Under the pieces are notes generated by a model. It saw only the letters and a program-made list of their open reading frames with translations. It was not told the DNA's origin and did no database searches. Positions 1 to 9,096 of a stretch of 64,000 bases of DNA are shown here, piece after piece. The DNA is from Parasphingopyxis marina. Lineage in GTDB: Bacteria > Pseudomonadota > Alphaproteobacteria > Sphingomonadales > Sphingomonadaceae. The DNA lies in contig NZ_JACJVJ010000002.1 in assembly GCF_014237875.1 (NCBI RefSeq), positions 1,021,300-1,085,299 of the forward strand. The letters are read 5' to 3'. Each line of letters begins with the position of its first letter. Positions within the stretch are counted from its first letter, which is position 1. The position numbers and the translations under genes were made by a program.

Positions 1-294
1 CGCGCCGGCTTCGCGCTCGGCGCGGCATCGGCGCTGCTCGGCCCGCGTGCGGCGATGGCCTGCACCGCGGCGGTCGAGACCGAGATCGACCGGCATTATG
101 CCGAACAGCTGGACGAATTGGGCGAATCGGACCCCGAACTCAGCGACATGATCGCCGAATTCCAGGCCGAAGAGGTCGAACACCGGGAAACGGCGATCGC
201 CGAAGGTGCCGAGGAAACACCCGGATACCCACTCTTTTCGGGCGCTATCCGCCTCGGCTGCCGGCTCGCCATCGCCGCCGCCAAGCGGATTTGA
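1..294 (+). CDS. coq7: COQ7-type demethoxyubiquinone hydroxylase, C-terminal part
   Basis: The frame is open from the first base of the window and ends at 294, so only the last 97 residues are present. The fragment resembles the end of COQ7-family di-iron monooxygenases, which hydroxylate demethoxyubiquinol late in ubiquinone synthesis at the membrane. Visible hallmarks are the small-residue stretch around GFALGAASALLG, the MACTAAVE segment, and the EEVEH pair near the end (an ExxH iron-ligand motif). The internal ATG at 55 is not the true start because family sequence continues upstream of it. The N-terminal iron ligands lie outside the window. Confidence 0.85.
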   Translation, partial: RAGFALGAASALLGPRAAMACTAAVETEIDRHYAEQLDELGESDPELSDMIAEFQAEEVEHRETAIAEGAEETPGYPLFSGAIRLGCRLAIAAAKRI

Positions 295-394
295 ACGGTT
301 GGCGGCAATTCAGGCACAGGCAATATTGGATAGGCCATCTTGCGGGAACGCTTCGAATGGCTGTAGCGTTGACGCTGCGAAAGGGAGGAAGAGT

Positions 395-769
395 ATGACG
401 CGCATTCTGGGAATTTCGGCGCTGGCTGTTGCCGCGGCCGCCCTCCCTGCCGCGCCCGCCACGGCGCAGAACAATGTCCGAATGCAGATCGTCTATGGCG
501 ACGAGGAATGCGCGACCAGCAACGGCGAAATCATCGTCGTCTGCGTGCGCCGCGACGAAAGCGAGCGTTACCGTATTCCGCCGGAATTGCGGGACACCCG
601 CGATCTTGCCGCGAATGAAAGCTGGCTCTCCCGCTCGCAAAGCGTGGAATATGTCGGTCGCGGCGGCACGATGAGCTGCTCGCCGGTCGGCCCCGGCGGC
701 TTTACCGGCTGCACCGAGCAATTGCTGACGGCCGCGCGTGCCGAACGCGGCTCCCTGCTCGAATTCTAG
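395..769 (+). CDS. small secreted hypothetical protein
   Basis: The product has 124 residues. The ATG at 395 is chosen because GGGAGGA lies 5-10 bases upstream and a typical signal peptide follows (Met-Thr-Arg, a hydrophobic core, then Ala-x-Ala cleavage around residues 22-24). The mature part is about 100 residues with four cysteines in two groups (an EECATS and VVCVRR pair, and an MSCSP and TGCTE pair), which suggests two disulfides in the periplasm. The family is not recognised with certainty; similar small periplasmic proteins occur widely in sphingomonads. Upstream in-frame codons back to 206 are rejected because they precede the ribosome-binding site and signal peptide. Confidence 0.75.
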   Translation: MTRILGISALAVAAAALPAAPATAQNNVRMQIVYGDEECATSNGEIIVVCVRRDESERYRIPPELRDTRDLAANESWLSRSQSVEYVGRGGTMSCSPVGPGGFTGCTEQLLTAARAERGSLLEF

Positions 770-835
770 CCTTTTCGGGAGCCAAACCGGCCCCTCCTTC
801 GTTCTCCCCCTGTCTCCCAACGGAAAGGACAGGAT

Positions 836-1045
836 ATGAGCGATAGCATCTACAAGATCACCGAGGTCGTCGGCACGTCGAAGACGAGCATCGAAGACGC
901 GGTCAGCGGCGCCGTCGAGCGCGCGGCGAAAACCGTTCACGATATCGGCTGGTTCGAGGTCACCGAAACCCGCGGCCATGTCGAAGGCGGCAAGGTTGCC
1001 CATTATCAGGTGACCCTCAGGATCGGCTTCCGACTGCAGGACTGA
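836..1045 (+). CDS. dodecin family flavin-binding protein
   Basis: At 69 residues this matches the usual dodecin length. Dodecins form hollow dodecamers that bind and buffer flavins, stacking the isoalloxazine ring on a conserved tryptophan. Here Trp39 in the GWFEVTETRG segment and Gln58 in HYQVTLRIGF are the expected flavin contacts. The N-terminal YKITEVVGTS strand and the helix with SIEDAVSGAV are typical. A GGAAAGG ribosome-binding site precedes the ATG. It stands alone, followed by a strong GC hairpin at 1075-1098. Confidence 0.9.
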   Translation: MSDSIYKITEVVGTSKTSIEDAVSGAVERAAKTVHDIGWFEVTETRGHVEGGKVAHYQVTLRIGFRLQD

Positions 1046-1074
1046 CGTCGCCCTTCCCGCCTCAAGAAATCCAG

Positions 1075-1098
1075 GCCGGGCTGCAACCGCAGCCCGGC
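1075..1098. terminator. perfect 10-bp GC hairpin after dodecin gene
   Basis: GCCGGGCTGC, loop AACC, then GCAGCCCGGC forms a perfect 10-bp stem 29 bases after the dodecin stop. The following bases (TTGCGCGTTT) are only weakly T-rich, so termination efficiency is uncertain. Confidence 0.55.
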
Positions 1099-1139
1099 TT
1101 GCGCGTTTATGGGGGAGGAAAAGCAAAAGGAACCCATCA

Positions 1140-1595
1140 ATGGCAGACGAAACGATTTTCGCGCGGCTCAAGGAAGATCATGACAAGCATCGCGCGCTTC
1201 TCGACCAGATCGACAAGACGCATGGCGACAGTGACGGCCGCAAGGAGCTGTTTTCACGCTTCAAGACCGAAGTGACGGCCCATGCCGCGGCGGAAGAAGA
1301 AACGCTCTATGCGACAATGCTCGAAAAGCCCGACCTGCGCGACGATGCCCAGCATTCGGTCGCCGAGCACAAGGAGATCGAGGATTATCTCGAAGAGCTT
1401 GAGGAGATGGATTTCTCCTCGACCGGCTGGCTCACCCGGTTCCGCACCATGAAGGACAGCTACCTTCATCATATCGACGAGGAGGAGGACGAGATGTTCG
1501 TCCATGCGGCCAAGGATCTTTCCAAGGCGACCGAGGAAAAACTCGCCGCAAAATTCGAGCGGCGCAAACCCGACGAACTCGAACGCGCCGGATAG
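1140..1595 (+). CDS. hemerythrin HHE domain-containing protein
   Basis: This 151-residue, all-helical, acidic protein carries the HHE cation-binding pattern: His14 in EDHDKH, His48 in TAHAAAEEE with following glutamates, His77 in AEHKEI, and His110/His111 with a run of glutamates in HHIDEEEDEMF. Such domains bind a di-iron centre and are linked to oxygen, NO or oxidative-stress sensing. The protein is cytosolic, with no signal peptide. A GGGGGAGGAAAAG tract precedes the ATG. Its partner and ligand cannot be inferred from neighbours. Confidence 0.88.
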   Translation: MADETIFARLKEDHDKHRALLDQIDKTHGDSDGRKELFSRFKTEVTAHAAAEEETLYATMLEKPDLRDDAQHSVAEHKEIEDYLEELEEMDFSSTGWLTRFRTMKDSYLHHIDEEEDEMFVHAAKDLSKATEEKLAAKFERRKPDELERAG

Positions 1596-1665
1596 GGCTT
1601 GTCAACTTGCCCCTTGTGGGGCCACGCCCAACCGCTAGTCTCTCCTCCCGAGAGGGGATGACGAG

Positions 1666-3081
1666 ATGAGCGTCAGCGAAGCCAATGAAGCGGTCGCCGC
1701 CATGGAGGAACCGGTCGGCGACCGCTCCTTTCTGGGCCACCCGAAAGGGCTCGGCTATCTCGCCTTTACCGAAGCCTGGGAGCGCTTCTCCTTTTACGGG
1801 ATGCAGGCGCTCCTCGTCCTCTACATGGTCAACTATCTGCTGCTCGACGGGCGCGAGGAGGGCGTGCTCCTGTTCGAGCCGTTCAGCCGGCTCTATGGCG
1901 GCATCGAGGGGCAAGCGCTCGCTTCGGCGGTGTTCGGCACCTATGCCGCATCGGTCTATCTGACGCCGATCCTCGGCGGCTGGCTCGCCGACCGGATACT
2001 CGGCAAGCGCCGCACCGTATTGCTCGGCGCGATCACCATGGCGTTCGGCCATTTCCTCATGGCTTTCGAAGCCAGCTTCCTCTTCGCGCTGCTCTGCCTC
2101 GTCCTCGGGTCGGGCATGTTCAAGGGCAATATCGCCAGCCAGGTCGGATCGCTCTACAAGCCGGACGATCTGCGCCGCGCCGACGCCTTCCAGATCTTCT
2201 ATCTCGGCATCAATGCAGGCGTCATCGCCTCGCCCTTCATTGTCGGCACGCTTGGCGAAAAGATTGGCTGGCACTGGGGCTTCGGCGCCGCCGGCATCGG
2301 CATGCTGATCGGTCTCGCAATCTATATCGCCGGACAAAAATATCTCCCCGACGAGCATTTCGAACCGCAAGGCGCGCGCGATACTATCGAAAAGGCGCCC
2401 AAGCTGCGGCGCGACGAATGGCCTGCCGTGATCGCGCTGCTGCTGCTGATTCCCGTCATGGCGATCGCGATCGTGCCCAACAACCAGATCTTCAACGCCT
2501 ATCTCGTCTGGGGCGACCAGCAGTTCGATCTCAACTTATTTGGCTCGCGGTTGCCAACGACCTGGCTGATCACGCTCGACGCGATCGTGTCGGTCAGCTT
2601 CCTCGTGCTCGTCGCGCTTTTTTACCGCTGGTATGCCAGGCATTGGCGCGAACCCGACGAGATCACCAAGATCATTATCGGTTCAGCCTTCTCCATCGGC
2701 GGGATGCTCTGCCTGTTCATGGCGGCGTCGACCCAGGGCGAGGGCGAGAAAATCGGCATGTTCTGGCCCGTTGCCTTCCATGTCCTGAACTCGATCGGCT
2801 TCGCCCATATGCTGCCGATCAGCCTCGCGCTGTTCGCGAAGCTCGCTCCCAAAGCGATCAACGCCACTGTCATCGGCCTCTATTACATGGCGTTCTTCTT
2901 CGGCAATTCGCTCGTCGGCTGGGTTGGCGGCTGGTACGAAACGATGCCGACGACAAGCTTCTGGCTGATGCATGCCGGCTTTGCCTTGACGGCCGGATGC
3001 TGTTTTGTACTGTTCAAATTATCAGCCGGGCGAATATTAACGGGCAACGATCCGGACAAGCCGGCCCAGGCATCCGCCTGA
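1666..3081 (+). CDS. peptide MFS transporter (POT/PTR family)
   Basis: A 471-residue inner-membrane protein with about 12-14 hydrophobic segments. It shows the proton-coupled oligopeptide transporter hallmarks: ExxER in TEAWERFSFYG (residues 35-45), used in proton coupling and peptide binding, and the PTR signature FQIFYLGINAG. The substrate is most likely di- and tripeptides. Gene and spacing suggest a single unit, possibly read through into the phosphodiesterase gene 18 bases downstream. A GAGAGGGG site precedes the ATG at 1666. Confidence 0.9.
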   Translation: MSVSEANEAVAAMEEPVGDRSFLGHPKGLGYLAFTEAWERFSFYGMQALLVLYMVNYLLLDGREEGVLLFEPFSRLYGGIEGQALASAVFGTYAASVYLTPILGGWLADRILGKRRTVLLGAITMAFGHFLMAFEASFLFALLCLVLGSGMFKGNIASQVGSLYKPDDLRRADAFQIFYLGINAGVIASPFIVGTLGEKIGWHWGFGAAGIGMLIGLAIYIAGQKYLPDEHFEPQGARDTIEKAPKLRRDEWPAVIALLLLIPVMAIAIVPNNQIFNAYLVWGDQQFDLNLFGSRLPTTWLITLDAIVSVSFLVLVALFYRWYARHWREPDEITKIIIGSAFSIGGMLCLFMAASTQGEGEKIGMFWPVAFHVLNSIGFAHMLPISLALFAKLAPKAINATVIGLYYMAFFFGNSLVGWVGGWYETMPTTSFWLMHAGFALTAGCCFVLFKLSAGRILTGNDPDKPAQASA

Positions 3082-3099
3082 CATTCGGGAGATGGACCG

Positions 3100-4209
3100 A
3101 TGCGTTCCCTTTGCCTGCTGCTTCTCGCGGCGCTGCTGCCTGTCAGTCCGATAATGGCCCAAGCGCCAACCGATGACGCCGCCCTGCCGCTGATCATTGC
3201 GCATCGCGGCGCCTCGGCCGAGCGGCCCGAGCATACGCTCGAAGCCTATCAGCTCGCGATCGACCAGGGCGCCGATTATATCGAGCCCGATTTCGTGCTG
3301 ACCAGAGACGGCGTGTTCGTCGCCCGGCACGAGCACGAGATTTCAGGCACGACCGACATCGCCGACCATCCCGAATTCGCCGATCGGCATACGACCAAAA
3401 CCTATAATGGCGAGGCGGTGACCGGCTGGTTCACCGAGGACTTTACCTTGGCCGAACTGCGCACCTTGCGCGCCCGCGAACCGCTAGCCGAGCTAAGGCC
3501 CGCCAGCGCGGCCTATGACGGGCAATTCGCCATCGCGACCCTGGAAGAAATCCTCGCGCTTGTGCAGCGACAGGACCGGCCGGTCGGCCTCATGCCGGAA
3601 CTCAAGCATCCGAGCTATTTCCGGTCGATCGGGATGCCGATGGAAGAGGCCTTTATCGAGCAGCTGGCAGCGGCCGGATATGCCTCAGCCGACGATCCGA
3701 TCTTCATCCAGGCGTTCGAGATCGCGCCGCTTGTCCAGCTGAACGCGCTTACGGATATTCGGCTCGTACAGCTCGTCGGCGATGCCGGGGGGCCCTCGGA
3801 TGCCCCCGATACGACCTATGCGGATATGGTGTCGCCGGCCGGCCTCGCCGAGATCGCCGCCTATGCCGATATTCTCGGGCCGCCCAAAAATCGCGTCATT
3901 GCTCGGACGGAGGACGGAGCGCTCGGCGAACCGACAAGCCTTGTCGCCGACGCCCATGCCGCCGGGCTGCTCGTCGTGCCCTGGACCTTCCGGCCGGAAA
4001 ACCATTTCCTGCCCACAAATTTTCGGGTCGGCAACGATCCGCGCGCCGATGGCCGGCCGAGCGAGGAGATGATCGCCTTTTTCCGGGCCGGCGTGGATGG
4101 CATTTTCACCGACGATCCCGAAGAGGGCATCTATGCCCGCTACCTGCTCGAACGCCCCGGACTGATGCGCGAACTCGCTCGCGAGGCCCAGGAAAATGGC
4201 GAAAATTAA
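3100..4209 (+). CDS. secreted glycerophosphodiester phosphodiesterase
   Basis: A 369-residue protein with a signal peptide ending near residue 20 (Pro-Ile-Met-Ala). GDPD-family enzymes hydrolyse deacylated phospholipids to glycerol 3-phosphate and an alcohol. The catalytic set is visible: His35-Arg36-Gly37 in AHRGASAERPEHT, the metal pair Glu62-x-Asp64 in YIEPDF, and His77 in ARHEHEISG. Length and signal peptide fit periplasmic GlpQ-type enzymes rather than the shorter cytosolic UgpQ type. It converges on smc with only three bases between the stops. Confidence 0.9.
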   Translation: MRSLCLLLLAALLPVSPIMAQAPTDDAALPLIIAHRGASAERPEHTLEAYQLAIDQGADYIEPDFVLTRDGVFVARHEHEISGTTDIADHPEFADRHTTKTYNGEAVTGWFTEDFTLAELRTLRAREPLAELRPASAAYDGQFAIATLEEILALVQRQDRPVGLMPELKHPSYFRSIGMPMEEAFIEQLAAAGYASADDPIFIQAFEIAPLVQLNALTDIRLVQLVGDAGGPSDAPDTTYADMVSPAGLAEIAAYADILGPPKNRVIARTEDGALGEPTSLVADAHAAGLLVVPWTFRPENHFLPTNFRVGNDPRADGRPSEEMIAFFRAGVDGIFTDDPEEGIYARYLLERPGLMRELAREAQENGEN

Positions 4210-4212
4210 AGG

Positions 4213-7200
4213 CTATTCGGCGGCCAGCAGGGTTTCCGCGCCTCCGAGATCGACCGAGACGAGGCGGCTGACGCCCCTCTCGACCATCGTCACGCCGTAG
4301 AGCCTGTCCATCCGCGACATCGTCACCGCATTATGGGTGACGATCAGGTAGCGGGTGTCGGTCTCGCTGCTCATCTTTTCGAGAAGCTCGCAAAAGCGCT
4401 CGATATTCGCATCGTCCAGCGGCGCATCGACCTCGTCGAGTACGCAGATCGGCGCGGGATTGGTGAGGAACAGCGCGAAGATCAGCGCGACCGCCGTCAG
4501 CGCCTGTTCGCCGCCCGAGAGCAGGGTAAGCGACGCGAGCTTCTTGCCCGGCGGTTGGGCCATGATCTCCAGCCCCGCCTCCAGCGGATCCTCTGAATCG
4601 ATCAGCGCGAGATGGGCACGGCCGCCCTGGAACAGCGTGTCGAACAACCGCCGGAAATGCTTGTCCACTTCCTCGAAGGCGGCGAGCAGGCGCGCGCGTC
4701 CTTCGCGGTTCAGGTTGCCGATCGAGCCGCGCAGGCGGTTGATCGCCTGGCCCAGCTCTTCGCGTTCGGCGATCGAGGTTTCGCGTTCGCCCTCCAGCTC
4801 CTCAAGCTCGCTCTCGGCAACCAGATTGACGGGGCCGATGCGCTCGCGGTCGGCCTTGAGCTTGTCGAGCTGATAGGATTCGCGTTCGGCTTCCTCGATC
4901 TCTTCGGCATCGAATTCGAATTTCGCGGCGAGCCCGGCCGGCCGCGCGGAGAAACGTTCGCTCGCCACGCGTTCGAATTCGCGGCGACGGCTTTCGGCAT
5001 TTTCGAAACGCGCCTGCGCGCCCGCGCGCGTCTCGCGAGCCTCGGAAAGTGCTTCGACCGCCTCCGTCGCCAGCCTTTCGGTTTCCGCGACCCGCTCCTC
5101 ACCGGAACGTTCGGCGGTGCGCGCTTCTTCCGCCGCCGCGTTCGCCGTTTCGCACTGCGCCTGCATCGCGACGATTTTCGCTTCCAGCTCTTCGGGCGCG
5201 TTGGCCAGCGATTCGGCTTCGGTTTCCGCCTCGGCCGCCCGCTTGGTCATTTCCTGGACGCGTTTGGCGGCCTCGCCGGCGCGGCTCTTCCAGCTCGCCG
5301 CCTCGGCCCGCGCCGCATCGAAGCGTGCCTTGTCGGCGTCGATCGACTGGGCAATCGTCGCGGCTTCGGCGCGCGCTTCGGCAAGAACCAGCCGCGCCGC
5401 CTCGCTCGCGCCCTTCAGCCTCTCGACCGACTGGTCGGTTTCGCTGTGATCGGGCAGGCCGGCGATCGCCGTTTCTGCGGCTTCCAATACGGCTTTCGCT
5501 TCTTCGAGCTCGTCGCGCGCCCGGCCTCGCCGTTCCGCAAGCCCGCTCTGGTGGCTGGCAAGGCGTTCGATCGCCGCGCGGGCCGCATCTTCCTCGCGCA
5601 GCGCGGTTCGCGCCACATTTTCCGCTTCGCCAAGGGCCGCGCGTGAATCTTCCAGGATCGTGCGCGCCTCGGTCAGCGCAGCGGTCGCCGCAGCTGCCCG
5701 TGCAGCGGCGCTCTCCACCGCTTCGCGCGCGTCGGGCAATGCCGCGCCGATTTCTTCGAGCCGGTTGACCCGGATGAGCCGCTCGGCAGCCGCCGCGCCG
5801 TCTTCTTCCGACAGATAGCCATCCCAGCGCCGCAGGCGGCCGTCCCGGGTCACCAGCCGCTGGCCGACCGCCAGAACCGCCGATCCGTCATCCGTTTCGA
5901 CGACGCCGATTTGCGAAAGACGTCGCAGCAATTGTGACGGCGCAGAAACATGATCGGCCAGGCATTCGGCCCCGGCGGGCAAGTGGGGATCGGCCGCTTC
6001 TCTCGTCGACCCCGACCAGCGCCGCGCGCCGCTCTCTCCGAGCCCGGCGTCGAGATCTTCGCCGAGCGCGGCGGCAAGCGCGGCCTCGTAGCCGGTTTCG
6101 GCCTTCATATGGCCGAGCGCCTTGTCTTCGGCCTCTCCCTCGATCGTTTTCGCCAGCGCCCGGGCCTCGGATTCGAGCGCCGACAGCGATGCGCGCGCGC
6201 CGGCGGTATCGCTTTCGGCCTGATCGCGCTCGGACGCCGCTTCCTCGCGGCTCATTTCGGCGGCCTCGATCGCCTCGGCCAGCTCGGTCAGCCGGGCCTC
6301 GGCCGCTTCGCGTTTTGCTTCGGCATCGCGAAATGCGGTTTCGAGCGGTTCGACCGCGCCGAGTTCGGCCATCTCGGCGGCAATCCGTTCGACTTCGCCC
6401 TCGGCGCGTTCGAGCCGGTGGCGCGCGCTCTCGGCATTGGCCTCGGCGACCCGCGAATCGGCCTGTTGCGAGGCCTGCGCCGCCAGGGCCCGTGCCATCG
6501 CAAGCTCGGCTTCCCGCGATACGGCTTCCGCTTCGGCGAGCGCGCCTTCCGCTTCGGCCCTTCGCGTATCGGTGCCTTCGAGCCGCGCCGCGATATCCCG
6601 TTCTTCGGCTTCGAGCCGTTCGAGCGCCGCCGCCGCGTCGCTTGCCAGTTCATTCTCGCGGCTGCGGTCGCGCGCGAGATTTTCGCGCTGGCTCACCAGT
6701 TCGCCGATACGGCGCTCGACCGCCGAGCGTTCCTGTTTGAGCGCTGCCAGTTCATGGCCGAGCGACGCTGCTTTGGCCCGGGCTTCTTCGGCGGCGTTGC
6801 GCAGCTCGGCGAGTTTGCGCGCCGCTTCGGCCTGATGGACCGCCGCGGCCCGCTGGCTTTCGCTTTCCTCGGCGACCCGGGCTTCCGCGGTTTCCGCTTC
6901 CGCCTTGGCCTGTTCCGCCGCCGCCGCCGCGTCGCGCCAGCGCGCGAAGACAAGCCGCGCTTCGCCGGTTTCGATCTGCTCGCTGAGCTGGCGATAGCGC
7001 CGGGCCTGGCTGGCCTGCCGTTTCAACGCGCGGACGCGCTGTTCCATATCGGCGAGCAGGTCATCGAGCCGGGAGAGATTGGTTTCGGCGGCCCGCAATT
7101 TCTGCTCGGCATCCTTGCGGCGGACATGAAGGCCAGCGATTCCCGCCGCCTCTTCCAGCATCTGCCGCCGTTCGGTGGGCTTGGCGGAAACCACCGCGCC

Positions 7201-7653
7201 GATCTTGCCCTGGCTGACGAGCGCCGGCGAATGCGCGCCGGTCGCGGCATCGGCGAACAGCAAAGCGACATCCTTGGCGCGCACGTCGCGACCGTTGACG
7301 CGGTAGGCGGAACCCGCCCCGCGCTCGATCCGGCGAACGACCTCGACTTCGCTCTCGAACGGGATCGTACTGCCCTCGGGCTGGTCCCCCTCCTGGCGTT
7401 CCGCAAGAATCGAAACCTCGGCGAAATCGCGAGACGGGCGCGCATCGGTGCCCGCGAAGATCACATCCTCCATGCCGCCGCCGCGCATCGATTTGGGCGA
7501 ACTTTCGCCCATCGTCCAGCGCAGCGCCTCCAGCAGGTTGGACTTGCCGCAACCATTGGGGCCGACAATGCCGGTAAGGCCCTGTTCGATCCTCAGCTCT
7601 GTCGGATCGACGAAGCTCTTGAATCCTGCAAGTTTCAGCCGTTTCAGACGCAT
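4213..7653 (-). CDS. smc: chromosome segregation protein SMC
   Basis: A 1146-residue ATPase with the complete SMC layout: an N-terminal head with Walker A GPNGCGKS (residues 31-38), a long Ala/Glu/Arg-rich coiled coil, a hinge near the middle (around residues 505-620), the second coiled coil, and a C-terminal head with the ABC signature LLSGGEQ (about 1044-1050) and Walker B ICVLDEVD (about 1069-1076). It condenses and segregates chromosomes with ScpA/ScpB, which are not in the window. The gene is the last of the DciA-DsbA-SMC block. Its strong codon bias produces a 922-codon open frame on the opposite strand that is only a shadow. Confidence 0.97.
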   Translation of the reverse strand: MRLKRLKLAGFKSFVDPTELRIEQGLTGIVGPNGCGKSNLLEALRWTMGESSPKSMRGGGMEDVIFAGTDARPSRDFAEVSILAERQEGDQPEGSTIPFESEVEVVRRIERGAGSAYRVNGRDVRAKDVALLFADAATGAHSPALVSQGKIGAVVSAKPTERRQMLEEAAGIAGLHVRRKDAEQKLRAAETNLSRLDDLLADMEQRVRALKRQASQARRYRQLSEQIETGEARLVFARWRDAAAAAEQAKAEAETAEARVAEESESQRAAAVHQAEAARKLAELRNAAEEARAKAASLGHELAALKQERSAVERRIGELVSQRENLARDRSRENELASDAAAALERLEAEERDIAARLEGTDTRRAEAEGALAEAEAVSREAELAMARALAAQASQQADSRVAEANAESARHRLERAEGEVERIAAEMAELGAVEPLETAFRDAEAKREAAEARLTELAEAIEAAEMSREEAASERDQAESDTAGARASLSALESEARALAKTIEGEAEDKALGHMKAETGYEAALAAALGEDLDAGLGESGARRWSGSTREAADPHLPAGAECLADHVSAPSQLLRRLSQIGVVETDDGSAVLAVGQRLVTRDGRLRRWDGYLSEEDGAAAAERLIRVNRLEEIGAALPDAREAVESAAARAAAATAALTEARTILEDSRAALGEAENVARTALREEDAARAAIERLASHQSGLAERRGRARDELEEAKAVLEAAETAIAGLPDHSETDQSVERLKGASEAARLVLAEARAEAATIAQSIDADKARFDAARAEAASWKSRAGEAAKRVQEMTKRAAEAETEAESLANAPEELEAKIVAMQAQCETANAAAEEARTAERSGEERVAETERLATEAVEALSEARETRAGAQARFENAESRRREFERVASERFSARPAGLAAKFEFDAEEIEEAERESYQLDKLKADRERIGPVNLVAESELEELEGERETSIAEREELGQAINRLRGSIGNLNREGRARLLAAFEEVDKHFRRLFDTLFQGGRAHLALIDSEDPLEAGLEIMAQPPGKKLASLTLLSGGEQALTAVALIFALFLTNPAPICVLDEVDAPLDDANIERFCELLEKMSSETDTRYLIVTHNAVTMSRMDRLYGVTMVERGVSRLVSVDLGGAETLLAAE

Positions 7654-7704
7654 CGGAGACTATCCCCGGCTGTCACGGCGTATGTCTGCCCGGTTTCATG
7701 CAAG

Positions 7705-8439
7705 CTACTGCACCATCTCCTGGATCCGCGCTTCGAGCTGCGGCCAGGTCACGACGCCGGAAGCAACCTGTCCGTTAATCAGGAAGGTCGGCGTGCCGGA
7801 AAGATTATACTCGCTGAGCGCCGTATTGCGGAGCGTTTCGAGCTCGCCCACCAAATCCTGATCGGCAAGGCATTGGCGGGCCTGGGTCTCGGAAATACCC
7901 ATGCCGCCGACCAGCGGGATCAGCCCCGCCGCCTCGGCATAGCCGAGAACCGGATCGCTGCTTTGCGCGATCTGCTGGAGGCGCGCTTCGCCCGCACCCT
8001 GCACCTGGGTGATCATTGCGGCCTGGTTGGCGAACAGCCGTTCGTTGAGCTGGAAGAAGGGCGCAGCGCCGTTGCAGCGGGCAAGCAGCGCAGCGGCGAG
8101 ATCGAGCGGATCGCGCACGAAATTGCGCATTTCGAAGCTGACCGTGCCTTGGGAAATATAGTTCTCGACCAATGGGTTGAAGCTCTGCTCGGCGAAATCC
8201 GCGCAATGCGGGCAGGTCAGCGAGCCATATTCGACGATCCGGATCGCCGCATCCGGATTGCCCATGCGAAAACCGCCTTCTTCGGTCTTTTCGACCGTCT
8301 CGACCCAGTTTTGCGAGGTATCGGCCACCACCGGGCCATTGGCTTGGCCGCCATTGGCGGAGCTTTCCCCGCTGCAGGCAGACGCTGTCATCGCAAGCGC
8401 AAGCGCCAGGGCGGACGTTTTCAGAACGGTCTTCATCAC
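7705..8439 (-). CDS. DsbA-family thioredoxin-like lipoprotein
   Basis: A 244-residue envelope protein. The N-terminus is a lipoprotein-like signal ending in MTASAC (Cys22), followed by a thioredoxin fold containing Cys76-Pro-His-Cys79 in SLTCPHCADF and a cis-proline loop SGTPTFLING near residue 220. These features indicate a disulfide oxidase or isomerase of the DsbA/BdbD type (thioredoxin_4). Its start overlaps the stop of the DciA gene by four bases (ATGA), and smc lies 51 bases downstream. This order is widely conserved in alphaproteobacteria. Confidence 0.9.
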   Translation of the reverse strand: MMKTVLKTSALALALAMTASACSGESSANGGQANGPVVADTSQNWVETVEKTEEGGFRMGNPDAAIRIVEYGSLTCPHCADFAEQSFNPLVENYISQGTVSFEMRNFVRDPLDLAAALLARCNGAAPFFQLNERLFANQAAMITQVQGAGEARLQQIAQSSDPVLGYAEAAGLIPLVGGMGISETQARQCLADQDLVGELETLRNTALSEYNLSGTPTFLINGQVASGVVTWPQLEARIQEMVQ

Positions 8440-9053
8440 TCGGTCACTCCATTGATTGCGTCGCGGCCAATATCGCCGAGACGCTTAACCTGCAATTGCT
8501 GCACCGGCGCCTTCGCATCGAGGCGGGGCGCGCTATCTACCGCCACGACCGAAGCCGCCAGCCCTTCGAGACAGGCGCGCAATTCGGGATCGGCAATCTC
8601 GCGAAGAGAATCGCCCAGCGCAGCGGGCACGGGCCGCAACGAGGGCGGTGCCGGTCTGCGTTCGGCGGGTTCGGGCGGACGACCCTGCTGGATCGCGATG
8701 CGGCTGACGGCCGGATAGCCGAAAAACCGGTTCACCCGTTCAATGATAGCGGGTTCGATATGCTGCATCATAGTCGCATGGGCACCGGCAACATTCAGCC
8801 GCAAAACGCCGTTCGAACGCTTCCCGGCCGGGAAGCGGATCGATTCGGGGGTCGAAACCTCGGCATAGCGATCGCCGACAATCTCCGGCCAGCGGCTGAC
8901 CACCGAGCTCTGGACGAACCCGAACCGGCGAAAGGACGCCGCGCCGATATTGGGCACCATATCCCCCACGGCGCGCGCACGCCGGCTGCGCGGCGGCGCC
9001 TTTTTGGGGTCTTTGCCCGAAATATTGCGGGTTTTCGCCATGGCTAGGCTCAT
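8436..9053 (-). CDS. DUF721 domain protein, DciA-like
   Basis: A 205-residue basic protein with a DUF721 core (residues about 35-125: WPEIVGDRYAEVSTPESI, and the strand-forming LRLNVAGAHATMMQH). DUF721 includes DciA, the ancestral replicative-helicase loader, but this alphaproteobacterial form has a long C-terminal extension and its role is less certain. The start at 9053 or the in-frame ATG at 9041 (Met-Ala-Lys-Thr-Arg) are both possible; neither has a clear ribosome-binding site. It is divergent from mutY across 43 bases. Confidence 0.8.
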   Translation of the reverse strand: MSLAMAKTRNISGKDPKKAPPRSRRARAVGDMVPNIGAASFRRFGFVQSSVVSRWPEIVGDRYAEVSTPESIRFPAGKRSNGVLRLNVAGAHATMMQHIEPAIIERVNRFFGYPAVSRIAIQQGRPPEPAERRPAPPSLRPVPAALGDSLREIADPELRACLEGLAASVVAVDSAPRLDAKAPVQQLQVKRLGDIGRDAINGVTE

Positions 9054-9096
9054 GCCATAGCGCCCCTATGGTCGCTATCAAGCTTTCATCGCCGAT

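Noticed and set aside
245-1171. 308-codon minus-strand frame
   Set aside because: It runs opposite three plus-strand genes that have ribosome-binding sites and recognised families.
1609-1622. GCCCC-TTGT-GGGGC hairpin after the hemerythrin gene
   Set aside because: A 5-bp stem with no T-tract in GC-rich DNA is too weak to call a terminator.
5950-8718. 922-codon open frame on the plus strand
   Set aside because: It is antisense to smc and the DsbA-like gene, has low-complexity Arg/Phe/Gly composition and no domain; it is produced by the GC bias of the real genes.
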